A stretch of DNA of 64,000 nt from Desulfospira joergensenii DSM 10085 (lineage in GTDB: Bacteria; Desulfobacterota; Desulfobacteria; Desulfobacterales; Desulfobacteraceae). A program made the translations under genes and the position numbers. Position 1 is the first letter of the stretch. Each line of letters begins with the position of its first letter. The stretch covers positions 1,573,223 through 1,637,222 of the forward strand of contig NZ_ATUG01000001.1 of NCBI RefSeq assembly GCF_000420085.1, given 5' to 3'. The notes beneath the pieces are model-generated. The model was not told the DNA's origin. It did not search any database and saw nothing but the letters and a program-made list of their open reading frames with translations. Of the stretch, positions 32,657-41,688 are shown in pieces.

Positions 32657-33721
32657 ATGCATTTTGACAACGGAAGGGTGCCGGGAAACTACACCCGCTA
32701 TATCCGGAGAAAAACCGCTTTTAACTGCCTGATGCTGGGCGCCCTGGGTCTGGCCGTAATAACCGGAATTTCCCTGGGAGCCGTACACATCCCGTTTCCC
32801 GACGTATTCTCGACACTCTTCCAGTCCGGTTCCGTCCGGCAGTTTGAGCTGATCATCTGGAATATCCGCCTGCCCCAGACCCTGACGGCCGTGGTGGCCG
32901 GGGCAGGTCTGGCCGGAGCCGGCACGGTGATGCAGTCGGTACTCAGAAACCCCCTGGCCTCCCCCCTTACCCTGGGCATTTCCCATGCCGCCGCATTTGG
33001 CGCCGCCTTTGCCATCATGATCCTGGGAACCGGGGTCATGTCCTCCAGTATGGGGGATGCCGTATCCATTTCCAATCCCGTACTCACCCTGGGATCCGCC
33101 TTTTTCTTTGCCATGGCAACGGCCTTTGTGGTTACAGGGGTCGCAAAGATACGGAATGCATCTCCGGAGGCCATGATCCTTACCGGAGTGGCCCTGAACG
33201 CGTTGTTCCTGGCAGGAACCATGCTGCTCCAGTTCTTTGCCGATGATGTGCAGCTGGCTGCCATGGTCTTCTGGACCTTTGGAGACGTGGCCCGGGCGGA
33301 CTGGCAGGACCTGGCCGTTTTATCCGGGGTTACGGCATTCATCCTGATCTATTTTCTGGGGAACGCCTGGAATTACAATACCATGGATATGGGAGACGAA
33401 ACCGCCAAAGGCCTGGGTGTCCGGGTGGAGCGGGTCAGGATTTTCGGCATGATGGCCGCTTCCCTGGCCATCTCTGTGGTGACCTCCTTTGTTGGCGTTA
33501 TCGGCTTTATCGGTCTTGTGGCTCCCCACATCGTCCGGAAGATCATCGGAGACGATCACCGCTTCCTGCTGCCCGGGTCCATCCTGGCCGGAGGCCTGAT
33601 CCTGCTGGCGGCAGACATTGGGGCCCGGCTCATCCTGCTGCCCCATGTCCTGCCCGTGTCCATCCTGACTGCTTTTCTCGGGGCGCCGGTATTCATCTTT
33701 CTGATCATTCAAAGGAAATAA
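32657..33721 (+). CDS. FecCD/BtuC-type ABC transporter permease
   Basis: 354 aa, nine or ten TM segments. Family signs: FELIIWNIRLPQTLTAVVAGAGLAGAGTVMQSVLRNPLASPLTLGISHAAAFGAAFA (the LR.PR...GA.L..aG...Q...rNPLa.P...G signature) and IGFIGLVAPHIVRKIIGDDHRFLLPGSILAGGLILLAADIGAR (coupling region). Starts 10 nt after the binding-protein gene and ends 2 nt before the ATPase gene. Confidence 0.92.
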   Translation: MHFDNGRVPGNYTRYIRRKTAFNCLMLGALGLAVITGISLGAVHIPFPDVFSTLFQSGSVRQFELIIWNIRLPQTLTAVVAGAGLAGAGTVMQSVLRNPLASPLTLGISHAAAFGAAFAIMILGTGVMSSSMGDAVSISNPVLTLGSAFFFAMATAFVVTGVAKIRNASPEAMILTGVALNALFLAGTMLLQFFADDVQLAAMVFWTFGDVARADWQDLAVLSGVTAFILIYFLGNAWNYNTMDMGDETAKGLGVRVERVRIFGMMAASLAISVVTSFVGVIGFIGLVAPHIVRKIIGDDHRFLLPGSILAGGLILLAADIGARLILLPHVLPVSILTAFLGAPVFIFLIIQRK

Positions 33722-33723
33722 AA

Positions 33724-34506
33724 ATGATTCTTCATGTCAATAATCTCTGTTTCAGTTACAAGGGCCAGCCTGCCCTGGAAAGGATCCGATTCTCCATCGG
33801 TGAAGGAGAGACCGTGGCGATTCTGGGCCCCAACGGGGTGGGGAAAACCACCCTGCTAAAATGCCTGAACCGGATTCTCTTTCCCACAAAAGGGGAAATC
33901 CTGGTAAAGGGAGACGAAATCCGGACCATGACGCCCAGTCAGATTGCGAGAAAAATATCCTATGTGGCCCAGAGCAGCGCCACCGCCAGAATCACCGCCT
34001 TTGACGCCATCCTCATGGGCAGAAAACCCCACATGGGGTACCGGGTCGGAAAAGAGGATCTCACCAAAGTGGATGCGGTGATCCGGCAGCTGGACCTGTC
34101 GGATCTCAGTCTCAAAACCCTGGACTGCATGAGCGGGGGAGAACTCCAGAAAGTCTGCATTGCCCGGGCCCTGGTCCAGGAAACCGACGTCATTCTCATG
34201 GACGAGCCCACGGCCAGCCTGGACCTGAAAAACCAGACCCAGATCCTGGGACTCATCCGGCACATTGTAAGAGGGCACGGGATGTCGGCCATCATGACCA
34301 TGCACGATCTGAGTGCGGCCATGCGGTATGCGGACAAGTATATATTTTTAAAAGACCGGGCCATATACTCTGCCGGCCGTATTCAAGACATCACCCCGGA
34401 AATGGTGGAAGATGTCTACGGGGTCAGGGTGGACATCATGGAGCACAGGGGGCTTCCCCTGGTGGTTCCCATTGAAGAGGAGGCAAGAAAGGAACAAGCC
34501 GCCTGA
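33724..34506 (+). CDS. ABC transporter ATP-binding protein (FecE/BtuD type)
   Basis: 260 aa. Walker A GPNGVGKTTLLK, Q-loop YVAQSS, signature MSGGELQKVCIARAL, Walker B VILMDEPTASLD, switch His TMHDLS. Length and C-terminal segment (ITPEMVEDVYGVRVDIMEHRGLPLVVPI) match FecE-type ATPases. Completes the importer; a TrmO-like gene follows after 40 nt in the same direction. Confidence 0.93.
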   Translation: MILHVNNLCFSYKGQPALERIRFSIGEGETVAILGPNGVGKTTLLKCLNRILFPTKGEILVKGDEIRTMTPSQIARKISYVAQSSATARITAFDAILMGRKPHMGYRVGKEDLTKVDAVIRQLDLSDLSLKTLDCMSGGELQKVCIARALVQETDVILMDEPTASLDLKNQTQILGLIRHIVRGHGMSAIMTMHDLSAAMRYADKYIFLKDRAIYSAGRIQDITPEMVEDVYGVRVDIMEHRGLPLVVPIEEEARKEQAA

Positions 34507-34546
34507 TCCGGATACGGAATGAAAAATTGAACTGCGAGGAAATATA

Positions 34547-35062
34547 ATGGAAGAACTCCGGCCTGAAATGATACTGGAACCTGTGGGGAGAGTGGAAAGC
34601 CCCCTTGCAAATCCGACCCTGAAAACAGATAAAAACGGACTCAAGTCAGACCTTTCCCGGGATACGGTTAAAAAAGAGTGTGAAAAGGTCAAGAACACTG
34701 TCAGCCGGATTCGCATATTTGAGCCCTGGACCCCTCTGCTCAAGGGGATCGAAGATTTTTCCCACATCCTGGTATTGTACTGGCCCCATCTCATTGATCC
34801 TGAAAAAAGGCAGTTGAAACAGGTCCATCCCATGGGAAGAAAGGATATCCCAAAGCAGGGAATCTTTGCCACCTGCAGCCCGGCCCGGCCCAATCCGATT
34901 CTGGTTTCGGCGGTAAGGCTGCTGGAACGCAGGGAAAATATTTTACAGGTTCAGGGACTTGAGGCCGTAAACCAAAGCCCGGTGATCGACATCAAACCCT
35001 ATTCCCCCCATTACCTGACCGTGAAGGATCTGAAGCTCCCGGAATGGATGGCAAATATCTGA
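34547..35062 (+). CDS. TrmO/TsaA-family SAM-dependent methyltransferase
   Basis: 171 aa; ATG 34547 preceded by GAGGAAA. Family hallmarks: LEPVGRVESP at the start, IRIFEPWTPLLKGIEDFSHILVLYWPHL, and HPMGRKDIPKQGIFATCSPARPNPILVSAVRLLERR. E. coli TrmO N6-methylates t6A37 of tRNA; the usual ATRSP is ATCSP here, a change in the SAM-site motif. The member next to metal-chelate importers in anaerobes may have a different substrate; this is inference from position. Confidence 0.78.
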   Translation: MEELRPEMILEPVGRVESPLANPTLKTDKNGLKSDLSRDTVKKECEKVKNTVSRIRIFEPWTPLLKGIEDFSHILVLYWPHLIDPEKRQLKQVHPMGRKDIPKQGIFATCSPARPNPILVSAVRLLERRENILQVQGLEAVNQSPVIDIKPYSPHYLTVKDLKLPEWMANI

Positions 35063-35092
35063 CCGGGATATCCGGCAAACCTTTCCGGCCGG

Positions 35093-35500
35093 CTATTTCT
35101 TTTTCTTATGGGATTTCTTTTTCTTATGTCTGCCCTTCTTTTTGTACTCTTTCAGGGAATAGGGCACTTCATTTCCGGCGGCAATCCGCCAGCCGCCTTC
35201 CAGGTCTGCGGAAACAAACCATTCACCGTCGGAAGAAACCCGGATGTAGAGATCGTCGTAAAACCAGGTTTCCGGTACATTCAACACGATATAAGCCCCG
35301 GCCTTGTCTCGGTATTCAAGATCATATCCCTGGTGCTTGTGCCGGTATCCGTGGGCCGGAGCATGGGGAGGCGGACCCTTCCCCTTTTCCTTTTTCTCAT
35401 ACCGGTGCGAAACCGGATCACCGGCGCCCATATAAAAAGTATTGCACCCGGCCGATAAAACCATTGCCAGAAATAGTATGACCCATCTCACCCCCTGCAT
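35093..35500 (-). CDS. Predicted lipoprotein with Lys-rich tail
   Basis: 135 aa from ATG 35500, preceded by AGGGGGA; the longer frame (35572) has no good start. Lipoprotein signal peptide VRWVILFLAMVLSAGC with lipobox LSAGC. A basic/Gly-Pro-His stretch (about 35-60) and one compact domain with YIVLNVPETWFYDDLYIRVS and DGEWFVSADLEGGWRI follow. The C-terminal 18 residues are almost all Lys/His/Arg (KKKGRHKKKKSHKKKK). No family recognised; the basic tail suggests binding of acidic polymer at the cell surface, which is only a guess. Convergent with the TrmO-like gene. Confidence 0.6.
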   Translation of the reverse strand: MQGVRWVILFLAMVLSAGCNTFYMGAGDPVSHRYEKKEKGKGPPPHAPAHGYRHKHQGYDLEYRDKAGAYIVLNVPETWFYDDLYIRVSSDGEWFVSADLEGGWRIAAGNEVPYSLKEYKKKGRHKKKKSHKKKK

Positions 35501-35694
35501 AGTTCCCCCTTTTTTCGTCCGAATTTTCAAATAAGATCCTTTATGGTACCCCATTTCTCCCCAAAGTTCCAATTTAAAAGCTATATTTAAGGAATTGACA
35601 AGGGCCTAGCTTGACTTTTTGGATTCAGACCCAAATTTATGATACACTTAAAGGAGTCGGTTCAGGACGCATTTATGATACAAGGGGATTTATT

Positions 35695-36075
35695 ATGCCA
35701 GGCGTGTATGAAATCTGTGTAACAGATCATTTTGCAGCGGCCCATGCCCTTAAGGGATATGACGGCAACTGCTCCAACCTCCACGGCCATAACTGGATCG
35801 TGGAGGCCCATATCCAATGCTTCAAACTCAACAAACTGGGTATTGGAATTGATTTCCGGGATGTAAAGGGAGTGGTCAAGGATGTTCTAAGCAAACTTGA
35901 CCACACCAATCTCAACGAGGTGGTGGAGTTTTCAAGCATCAATCCCACCTCTGAGAATCTGGCGAAGTTTCTCTACAAAGAGCTTTCCAGAAGGCTGAAT
36001 ACCGAACATATCAAGGTATCCAAGATCATGGTCTTTGAAAGCCCGGGATGCGGGTCTTCCTACAGGGAGGAGTGA
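35695..36075 (+). CDS. queD: 6-carboxy-5,6,7,8-tetrahydropterin synthase
   Basis: 126 aa from ATG 35695, which has AAGGGGA upstream (a TTG at 35611 gives unrelated N-terminal sequence). Zinc ligands and catalytic Cys occur in HFAAAHALKGYDGNCSNLHGHNW, with GIGIDFRDVKGVVKDVLSKLDHTNLNE and VFESPGCGSSY at the end. Second step of 7-deazaguanine synthesis: 7,8-dihydroneopterin triphosphate to CPH4. First of queD-queE-queC. Confidence 0.95.
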   Translation: MPGVYEICVTDHFAAAHALKGYDGNCSNLHGHNWIVEAHIQCFKLNKLGIGIDFRDVKGVVKDVLSKLDHTNLNEVVEFSSINPTSENLAKFLYKELSRRLNTEHIKVSKIMVFESPGCGSSYREE

Positions 36076-36720
36076 TTGTCCCTGAACGTCTGTGAAATCT
36101 TTTTCAGCCTCCAGGGGGAATCCACATTTGCCGGACTGCCCTGTGTTTTTGTCCGGTTGTCCGGCTGCAACCTCAACTGCTCCTGGTGTGACACCCTTTA
36201 TTCCAAAACCGAGTCAAGGCCCATGTCCCTGGATAAAATCCTGGAAAGGGTTGAATCCTATGCCTGCCCCCTGGTTGAAATCACCGGGGGAGAACCCCTG
36301 ATCCAGGACCAGACCCCGGATCTTGTATCAAAACTGCTCAAAAAAGGATTCCAGGTCCTCCTGGAGACCAACGGAAGCCGGGATATCGGCCTGGTTGATC
36401 CCGCATGCATCCGGATCCTGGATGTCAAATGCCCCTCCTCCGGAGAGCCTGGCTCTTTCTTAGCTGAAAACATAGACCGCCTGACCCGGCAGGATGAAAT
36501 CAAATTTGTCGTGGGCTCCCGCCGGGACTATGAATATGCCCGAAAATTCATACAGGACTCTTTGGACCGGGTATCCGGGGAGAAAATCCATATATCCCCG
36601 GTGTTCGGCCGGATCCGGCCCTCAGACCTGGCCGTCTGGATCCTGGAAGACCGGCTCAAAGCCAGGCTGTCCATCCAGCAGCATAAGATCATCTGGGACC
36701 CGGACCAAAGAGGGGTCTGA
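36076..36720 (+). CDS. queE: 7-carboxy-7-deazaguanine synthase (radical SAM)
   Basis: 214 aa; start is TTG 36076 directly after the queD stop, with GGGAGG five bases upstream. SLQGESTFAGLPCVFVRLSGCNLNCSWCDTLYS contains the CX3CX2C cluster motif; LVEITGGEPLIQ is the GGE motif; HISPVFGRI follows. Converts CPH4 to CDG in queuosine precursor synthesis. Translationally coupled to queD. Confidence 0.94.
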   Translation: MSLNVCEIFFSLQGESTFAGLPCVFVRLSGCNLNCSWCDTLYSKTESRPMSLDKILERVESYACPLVEITGGEPLIQDQTPDLVSKLLKKGFQVLLETNGSRDIGLVDPACIRILDVKCPSSGEPGSFLAENIDRLTRQDEIKFVVGSRRDYEYARKFIQDSLDRVSGEKIHISPVFGRIRPSDLAVWILEDRLKARLSIQQHKIIWDPDQRGV

Positions 36721-36807
36721 ATATAAAAAGAATAACTGAATTATCCGGGTCATGGCTTCTGGGTTTGAGCTTTTGACTTCCGGCTTATAAAAATTAAGGA
36801 ATCAACC

Positions 36808-37500
36808 ATGAGCAAAAAAAAATCCGTGGTCCTTTCCAGCGGAGGCATCGACTCCACCACGGCCATGGCCATGGCAAAGGAGAGGGGAAATGAAATTTAC
36901 AGCTTAAGTTTCAGCTACGGCCAGCGCCACTCGGCCGAGCTGGAATCGGCCCGAAAAGTGGCCAAGGCCCTGGGGGTCAAAGCCCATAAGATCATCGACA
37001 TTGACCTGAGGCAGTTCGGAGGCTCCGCCCTCACCGATGACATCCATGTGCCCAAGCATGAAAACGCAGACCAGCTTAAAGAAGATGAAATCCCCATTAC
37101 CTATGTCCCGGCCCGGAATACCATTTTCCTCTCCTATGCCATGGCCTGGGCAGAGGTGTTAAAGGCATCTTCCATATATATCGGGGTAACGGCCGTGGAT
37201 TATTCGGGATATCCCGACTGCCGGCCCGAGTTTATCCGGGCCTTTGAAACCATGGCAAACCTGGCCACCAAAACCGGGGTCACCGGTGAAGTCTCCCTGA
37301 AAATAGAAACCCCCTTGATCCAAATGTCAAAGGCTCAGATCATTCAGACCGGATACAGCCTCGGTGTGGATTACAGCCTGACCATCTCCTGCTATGATCC
37401 GGATGAAACAGGGCGCTCCTGCGGCCATTGCGACTCCTGCCTCCACCGGAAAAAAGGATTTGAGGAGGCAGGGATTATTGATCCTACACCGTATCAATGA
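36808..37500 (+). CDS. queC: 7-cyano-7-deazaguanine synthase
   Basis: 230 aa. PP-loop [17 protein letters not shown] at the N-terminus; [36 protein letters not shown]; zinc-binding [27 protein letters not shown]-dependent formation of preQ0 from CDG and ammonia. Third gene of the cluster; its last 17 bases overlap the 3' end of serB on the other strand. Confidence 0.96.
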   Translation: MSKKKSVVLSSGGIDSTTAMAMAKERGNEIYSLSFSYGQRHSAELESARKVAKALGVKAHKIIDIDLRQFGGSALTDDIHVPKHENADQLKEDEIPITYVPARNTIFLSYAMAWAEVLKASSIYIGVTAVDYSGYPDCRPEFIRAFETMANLATKTGVTGEVSLKIETPLIQMSKAQIIQTGYSLGVDYSLTISCYDPDETGRSCGHCDSCLHRKKGFEEAGIIDPTPYQ

Positions 37501-38710
37501 TTTTGATTTCCCGCTCATGGATCCCGATCAGATAAAGCAGACCGTCCAGGCCCATGGTTGAAATGGCGTTGCTGGCCTTTTCCCGGACCACGGGTTTGGC
37601 ATTGAACGCCACGCCCAGGCCTGCGATGGAGATCATGGGAAGATCATTGGCCCCATCCCCCACGGCAATGGTCTGCTCAATGGACAGGTTCTCTTTCTGG
37701 GCCAGTTCCCTGAGCAGGCTGGCTTTTTTCTCCCCGTCCACAATCTCGCCCCGGACCTTGCCCGTGACCACGCCCTCTTCCATGTCCAGTTCATTGGCAT
37801 AGACATAGTCAAATCCGAGCTTCTCCTTTAAGTACTCTCCCACAAAGGTGAATCCCCCGGACAGAATGCCCAGTTTATACCCCAGCTGCTTCAGGGTCTT
37901 GGTTACCAGATGGGCCCCCTCGGTAAGGGGAAGGCTCCGGGTAATGCCTTCGAGCTCTTCCTGACGAAGCCCCTTGAGCAGGGCCACCCGCTGCCTGAAG
38001 CTCTCCTTGAAATCAATTTCCCCGGCCATGGCCGATTCCGTGATCCGGTCCACCTGGTCCCCCACCCCGGCCAGTTTGGCCAGTTCCACAATGACCTCGG
38101 CCTGGATCAGGGTGGAGTCCATGTCAAAGACCACCAGTTTCCGGTTCTTTCTATAGATATTGTCCACATGAAAGGAGATATCCACCCCCCGTTTCTGGGA
38201 GATCTCCATGAAACTGCCCCGCATTTTAAGGATGTCCCCGGGGGTGCCGGATACGGAAAACTGGATACTGGCCCGGGGCCGGGGCTGGGGGTTTACAAAG
38301 GAAATCCGGCCGGTGAGCCGGGTGATGGCATCGATGTTCAGGCCCTGTTCGGCAATTACCGAGGCCACGGAAGAGATCTGCCCGGCGGTTATGGTCTGCC
38401 CCAGGATGGTGATGATCCGCCGTTCCTTGCCCTGGGCCAGGACCCATTTTTCGTAGCTGTCATGGTCCACGGGTTTGATATCCACGGAAAGCCCCAGTTT
38501 GTGCCCCTCAAAGAGCATATCCTTGAAGATCAGGGAAAAATCACTGGAACAGGGGATCTCCGCCAGAATCCCCAGGGAGATGTGCTCATGGATCACGGCC
38601 TGGCCGATATCCAGGATGGTTACCCTGTAGTTGCCCAGGATTTCGGTAAACCGGGCGTCCAGCCCTTTTCTGTCTTTGCCGGAGATGTTGATGAGAACGA
38701 TGTCACCCAT
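37484..38710 (-). CDS. serB: Phosphoserine phosphatase with N-terminal ACT domains
   Basis: 408 aa from ATG 38710, preceded by AAGGA. N-terminal ACT-like regulatory region in two parts (about 1-85, [21 protein letters not shown]; about 95-175, [20 protein letters not shown]). Then the HAD phosphatase: [21 protein letters not shown] (motif I), [20 protein letters not shown] (motif II), [25 protein letters not shown] (motif III). Last step of serine synthesis. The ACT part probably gives serine feedback. The 3' end overlaps queC by 17 nt in convergent orientation. Confidence 0.95.
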   Translation of the reverse strand: MGDIVLINISGKDRKGLDARFTEILGNYRVTILDIGQAVIHEHISLGILAEIPCSSDFSLIFKDMLFEGHKLGLSVDIKPVDHDSYEKWVLAQGKERRIITILGQTITAGQISSVASVIAEQGLNIDAITRLTGRISFVNPQPRPRASIQFSVSGTPGDILKMRGSFMEISQKRGVDISFHVDNIYRKNRKLVVFDMDSTLIQAEVIVELAKLAGVGDQVDRITESAMAGEIDFKESFRQRVALLKGLRQEELEGITRSLPLTEGAHLVTKTLKQLGYKLGILSGGFTFVGEYLKEKLGFDYVYANELDMEEGVVTGKVRGEIVDGEKKASLLRELAQKENLSIEQTIAVGDGANDLPMISIAGLGVAFNAKPVVREKASNAISTMGLDGLLYLIGIHEREIKIIDTV

Positions 38711-38812
38711 GATGGAATCCTTGAATTTAGCCTTGTTGCCGGCCTGCCCCTTGGGGCAGACCCCATTCAAAAGTGTATTTTATACCCATGGCCGGCAGCA
38801 ATTTGCAAGAAG

Positions 38813-39691
38813 TTAATCCCGGGGGGACAGGTCTCCCGAGGTCCGGATCACCACATCCCCGGGTTCGCATCCGGCATGGGTAGCCACGATGGGGCATTTG
38901 GCCTTGAACAGGAAAAAGATTCTCTTGTCCCGGTGATCCAGGGTTTCAAAATTGCCCTGGCCCTTGGAGATGATCAGGTCTGCCCTTTCATAGGCCCTTT
39001 GAAACTCCTTTGAGCAGATGGAAACAAGGGTCCCGGGGATGGCGGCTCCGGAATCCATGACCCTGACCAGTTCCGTGATTCCCGTATACTGGGCATCTTC
39101 CATGGTGGCGTCGTTCTGGGCGTTTCCGCCCCGGACCACATATATGATTTTGTCCCTGTCCATTTCCTCCAGCAGCAGCTTGTCAAATACGATCTCTCCG
39201 GTGTTGTCGGCCAGCCAGAGGATATTCTCAGCCTTTTGTACGGCCTGCTCCAGAAGCCGGATCTCTCCGTTGACCCTTGTGGAAAGGGCGTGGGAAATGG
39301 TATCCAAAACCTTTTGCCGCCCCACCTGGGAGGTTGCCCCGAAATCGATGATATTACCGGCAATGGCCAGGCGGACCCCGGTTTCAAACCGGCCGGACCG
39401 GGTTCCGGCCCTGTCTTTTTCGGCCTTAAGTTCAGGATAGAGATCCAGGGCCAGGTCATTGTACTCTTTTTTAAGTCTTTTAAAGGGATCGTCCACACCG
39501 GCCAGCTCTTTTACGCTTTCCTGGATGAACCGGGCCATGAGGGGCGGGGGGCAGTCCATTTCAACCTGGGAGAGCCTGGCCAATACGGTTTTTACGATTT
39601 TCTGCTGGATGAGTTCATCATCCGTGGAAAGCCGGGCTGCATCCAGGGCCCCCCTGGCAATGCAGGGAAGGCAGTCATTGTGCATTCTCAT
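38813..39691 (-). CDS. DUF89/ARMT1-family damage-control phosphatase
   Basis: 292 aa. The N-terminal MHNDCLPCIARGALDAAR has the CxxC of subfamily I. The metal-dependent phosphatase core shows LAIAGNIIDFG, ILWLADNTGEIVFDKLLLEEM, VVRGGNAQNDATMEDA and ERADLIISKGQGNFETL. These enzymes remove damaged phosphometabolites; subfamily I members in anaerobes are linked to cofactor pathways. Start follows the stop of the tRNA nucleotidyltransferase gene by 2 nt, so it is the last gene of the cooC-to-DUF89 run. Confidence 0.88.
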   Translation of the reverse strand: MRMHNDCLPCIARGALDAARLSTDDELIQQKIVKTVLARLSQVEMDCPPPLMARFIQESVKELAGVDDPFKRLKKEYNDLALDLYPELKAEKDRAGTRSGRFETGVRLAIAGNIIDFGATSQVGRQKVLDTISHALSTRVNGEIRLLEQAVQKAENILWLADNTGEIVFDKLLLEEMDRDKIIYVVRGGNAQNDATMEDAQYTGITELVRVMDSGAAIPGTLVSICSKEFQRAYERADLIISKGQGNFETLDHRDKRIFFLFKAKCPIVATHAGCEPGDVVIRTSGDLSPRD

Positions 39692-39693
39692 GT

Positions 39694-41019
39694 TCAGTCA
39701 TCTTTCTTTGTCAAGGTTGTCAGCAGGTGTACCAGATACTTTTTGCTGTTCAGGGCCGGATTTTCCAGGACTTTTTCAAAGAGAAGCTCTTTGATCCGGC
39801 CCACTTCAGGCCCCGGTTCAATCTCCAATACCTCGATGATGTCCTCCCCGTCAACGGCCAGGTCATTGAGGTTAAAGGCCGCCCGGGTGGTGATCTCATC
39901 CCTGATTTTCTGAAGGCGGAGCCGGATCTGGGAGAGGGTATAGGGGGATTTGGACAGGTTGCCCTTTTTATCGGCAATTCTCATGCGCAGAAAATCCCGG
40001 TAGGAGATGCCGGATTCCTCCAGCAGAACCAGGAGTTTCCGGACAGACTTCGGGGTTGTCTTTTCAACCAGGGGCCTCATGTGGACCTTGACCAGGGAGA
40101 GGATATATTCCTTTTCCTGCCTGGAAAACCGCAATGCCTCCAGATCTTTTTCCAGGGCCGTACAATGGGTCTCATGGCCGTGAAAGGTGATCCTGCCCTC
40201 CTTGATCCCGATGGCGTCAAATTTACCCGTGTCATGGACATAGCCGGCAAACCGGAGCAGGGGGGACCGGGCCGGCAGGTCGTCCCCCACCAGCATGCAG
40301 TGGTCAAACACGGTCTCCGAATGAAATGGCCCCCCGTCAAGGCCGGCGCACCGGTTAAGGCTGGGCAGCATCCCCCTGAGAAGACCCAGGGAATGGAGGA
40401 GAAAGAAAAACCCGGAAGGTTTTTCCATGGCCATGGCCTTGATGATCTCGGCCCGGATCCTCTCCCCCGGGATCCTGGAATCCATGAGACCGGCATGGGC
40501 TGAAATTGCCTCCCGGGAAGAGGGATCCAGGGCCGCCTTGAACCGGGCCGCAAACCGGCAGGCCCGGATCATGCGGACCGGATCTTCCAGGATCCGGTCC
40601 CCGGGGTTCCGGGTAAACCGGATAATGCCCCGGTCCAGATCAGATTTCCCGCCAAAGGGATCCATCAGGGTGTTGGTCCCGGGATCAAAGGCCATGGCAT
40701 TGATGGTAAAATCCCTTCTGCCCAGGTCGTTCTCCGGGAAGACCGCCCCTGATTCGGCAGGGGGTTGGCCGGAGCAGACCTCGATGCCCTTGACCAGACA
40801 GACGGGAAAGGCCTTGCCCGCGAGTTTGGAATTTTCACCGGCAAACAGGGATAAAACCTGTTCAGGGGAGGCATCGGTCAGGATATCCAGGTCCTGGGGG
40901 GGCATATGAAGGAGCATGTCCCGGACCGCCCCGCCCACCAGAAGGGCCCTGTGCCCGTTTTCACGAAGTTTGGCCAGAATGGGGCCGGCCTTTCCCAGGC
41001 TCTCTGTCAGATTATCCAT
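39694..41019 (-). CDS. CCA tRNA nucleotidyltransferase/poly(A) polymerase-family protein with HD domain
   Basis: 441 aa from ATG 41019 (GTG at 41049 would overlap the ubiX stop). Head domain LLVGGAVRDMLLHMPPQDLDILTDA with GG and DxD catalytic residues; GRRDFTINAMAFDP; RILEDPVRMIRACRFAARF; then an HD-type part, DHCMLVGDDLPARSPLLRFAGYVHDTGKFDAIGIKEGRITFHGHE, and a helical C-terminus. Whether it adds CCA, A only, or C only is not decidable by eye. Encoded tRNA-Met already has CCA, so repair is the likely task. Confidence 0.88.
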   Translation of the reverse strand: MDNLTESLGKAGPILAKLRENGHRALLVGGAVRDMLLHMPPQDLDILTDASPEQVLSLFAGENSKLAGKAFPVCLVKGIEVCSGQPPAESGAVFPENDLGRRDFTINAMAFDPGTNTLMDPFGGKSDLDRGIIRFTRNPGDRILEDPVRMIRACRFAARFKAALDPSSREAISAHAGLMDSRIPGERIRAEIIKAMAMEKPSGFFFLLHSLGLLRGMLPSLNRCAGLDGGPFHSETVFDHCMLVGDDLPARSPLLRFAGYVHDTGKFDAIGIKEGRITFHGHETHCTALEKDLEALRFSRQEKEYILSLVKVHMRPLVEKTTPKSVRKLLVLLEESGISYRDFLRMRIADKKGNLSKSPYTLSQIRLRLQKIRDEITTRAAFNLNDLAVDGEDIIEVLEIEPGPEVGRIKELLFEKVLENPALNSKKYLVHLLTTLTKKDD

Positions 41020-41036
41020 CCGGTGATCTGGGAATT

Positions 41037-41666
41037 TCAGGATTCCCACCTTGGACCCAGTTCATGTTCGGCCCCCAGGTGATCCATGGTCCGGGCGACC
41101 ACGGTATCCACCAGGGCTTCGACATTCCTCGGGAATGTATAAAAAGAGGGATTGGGGGGAAGAATCACAGCCCCTGCCCTGGCCGCCCGGGTCATATTTT
41201 CCAGATGGATGATGCCCATGGGGCTTTCCCGGGGCCCCAGGATCAGGGTCCGTTTTTCCTTGAGGCAGACATCGCAGGACCGGGTGATTAGATTGTCCGC
41301 ATATCCCGAGGCCACGGCGGCCAGGGTCTTCATGGAGCAGGGCATCACGGCCATGCCGCTGTGAACAAAGGAACCCGAGGCCGGGGCCGATGCAATATCA
41401 TCCTGGGTAAAAACCTCCAGCCTGGATCCCTTGCTGAAATTCACCCCGTATTGCTCCAGAAAATCATAAAAAGAATCCTTGGGGTCATACCCCATCTCAT
41501 GGACCAGGACCTGGAGTCCGGCATGGGAAACGATGGCCAGAACCTGGTATCCCTGTTCAATCAGCGCCTTGATCAGGCGGATCCCGTAAATGGAACCGGA
41601 GGCGCCTGTGATGGCCACCACATAGGTTTTATCGCTGTTGGTTGCTCCGGGTTTATCCTGATTCAT
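41037..41666 (-). CDS. ubiX: UbiX-family flavin prenyltransferase
   Basis: 209 aa. VVAITGASGSIYGIRLIKAL is the FMN-binding start; MAVMPCSMKTLAAVASGYADNLITR and LILGPRESPMGIIHLENMTRAARAGAVILPPNPSFYTFP are family signatures. It makes prenylated FMN for UbiD-type decarboxylases. Next to a UbiA-type prenyltransferase, which in anaerobes of this group points to the futalosine menaquinone pathway; no UbiD is in the window. Confidence 0.94.
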   Translation of the reverse strand: MNQDKPGATNSDKTYVVAITGASGSIYGIRLIKALIEQGYQVLAIVSHAGLQVLVHEMGYDPKDSFYDFLEQYGVNFSKGSRLEVFTQDDIASAPASGSFVHSGMAVMPCSMKTLAAVASGYADNLITRSCDVCLKEKRTLILGPRESPMGIIHLENMTRAARAGAVILPPNPSFYTFPRNVEALVDTVVARTMDHLGAEHELGPRWES

Positions 41667-41688
41667 GATTTCACCTCATTGTTTGAAT

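Noticed and set aside
35573..35694. preQ1 riboswitch before queD
   Set aside because: No short C-rich hairpin plus A-rich tail near the ribosome site; only direct repeats were found.
37910..39013. 367-aa antisense ORF opposite serB
   Set aside because: Shadow of serB extending past its end; no family signs.
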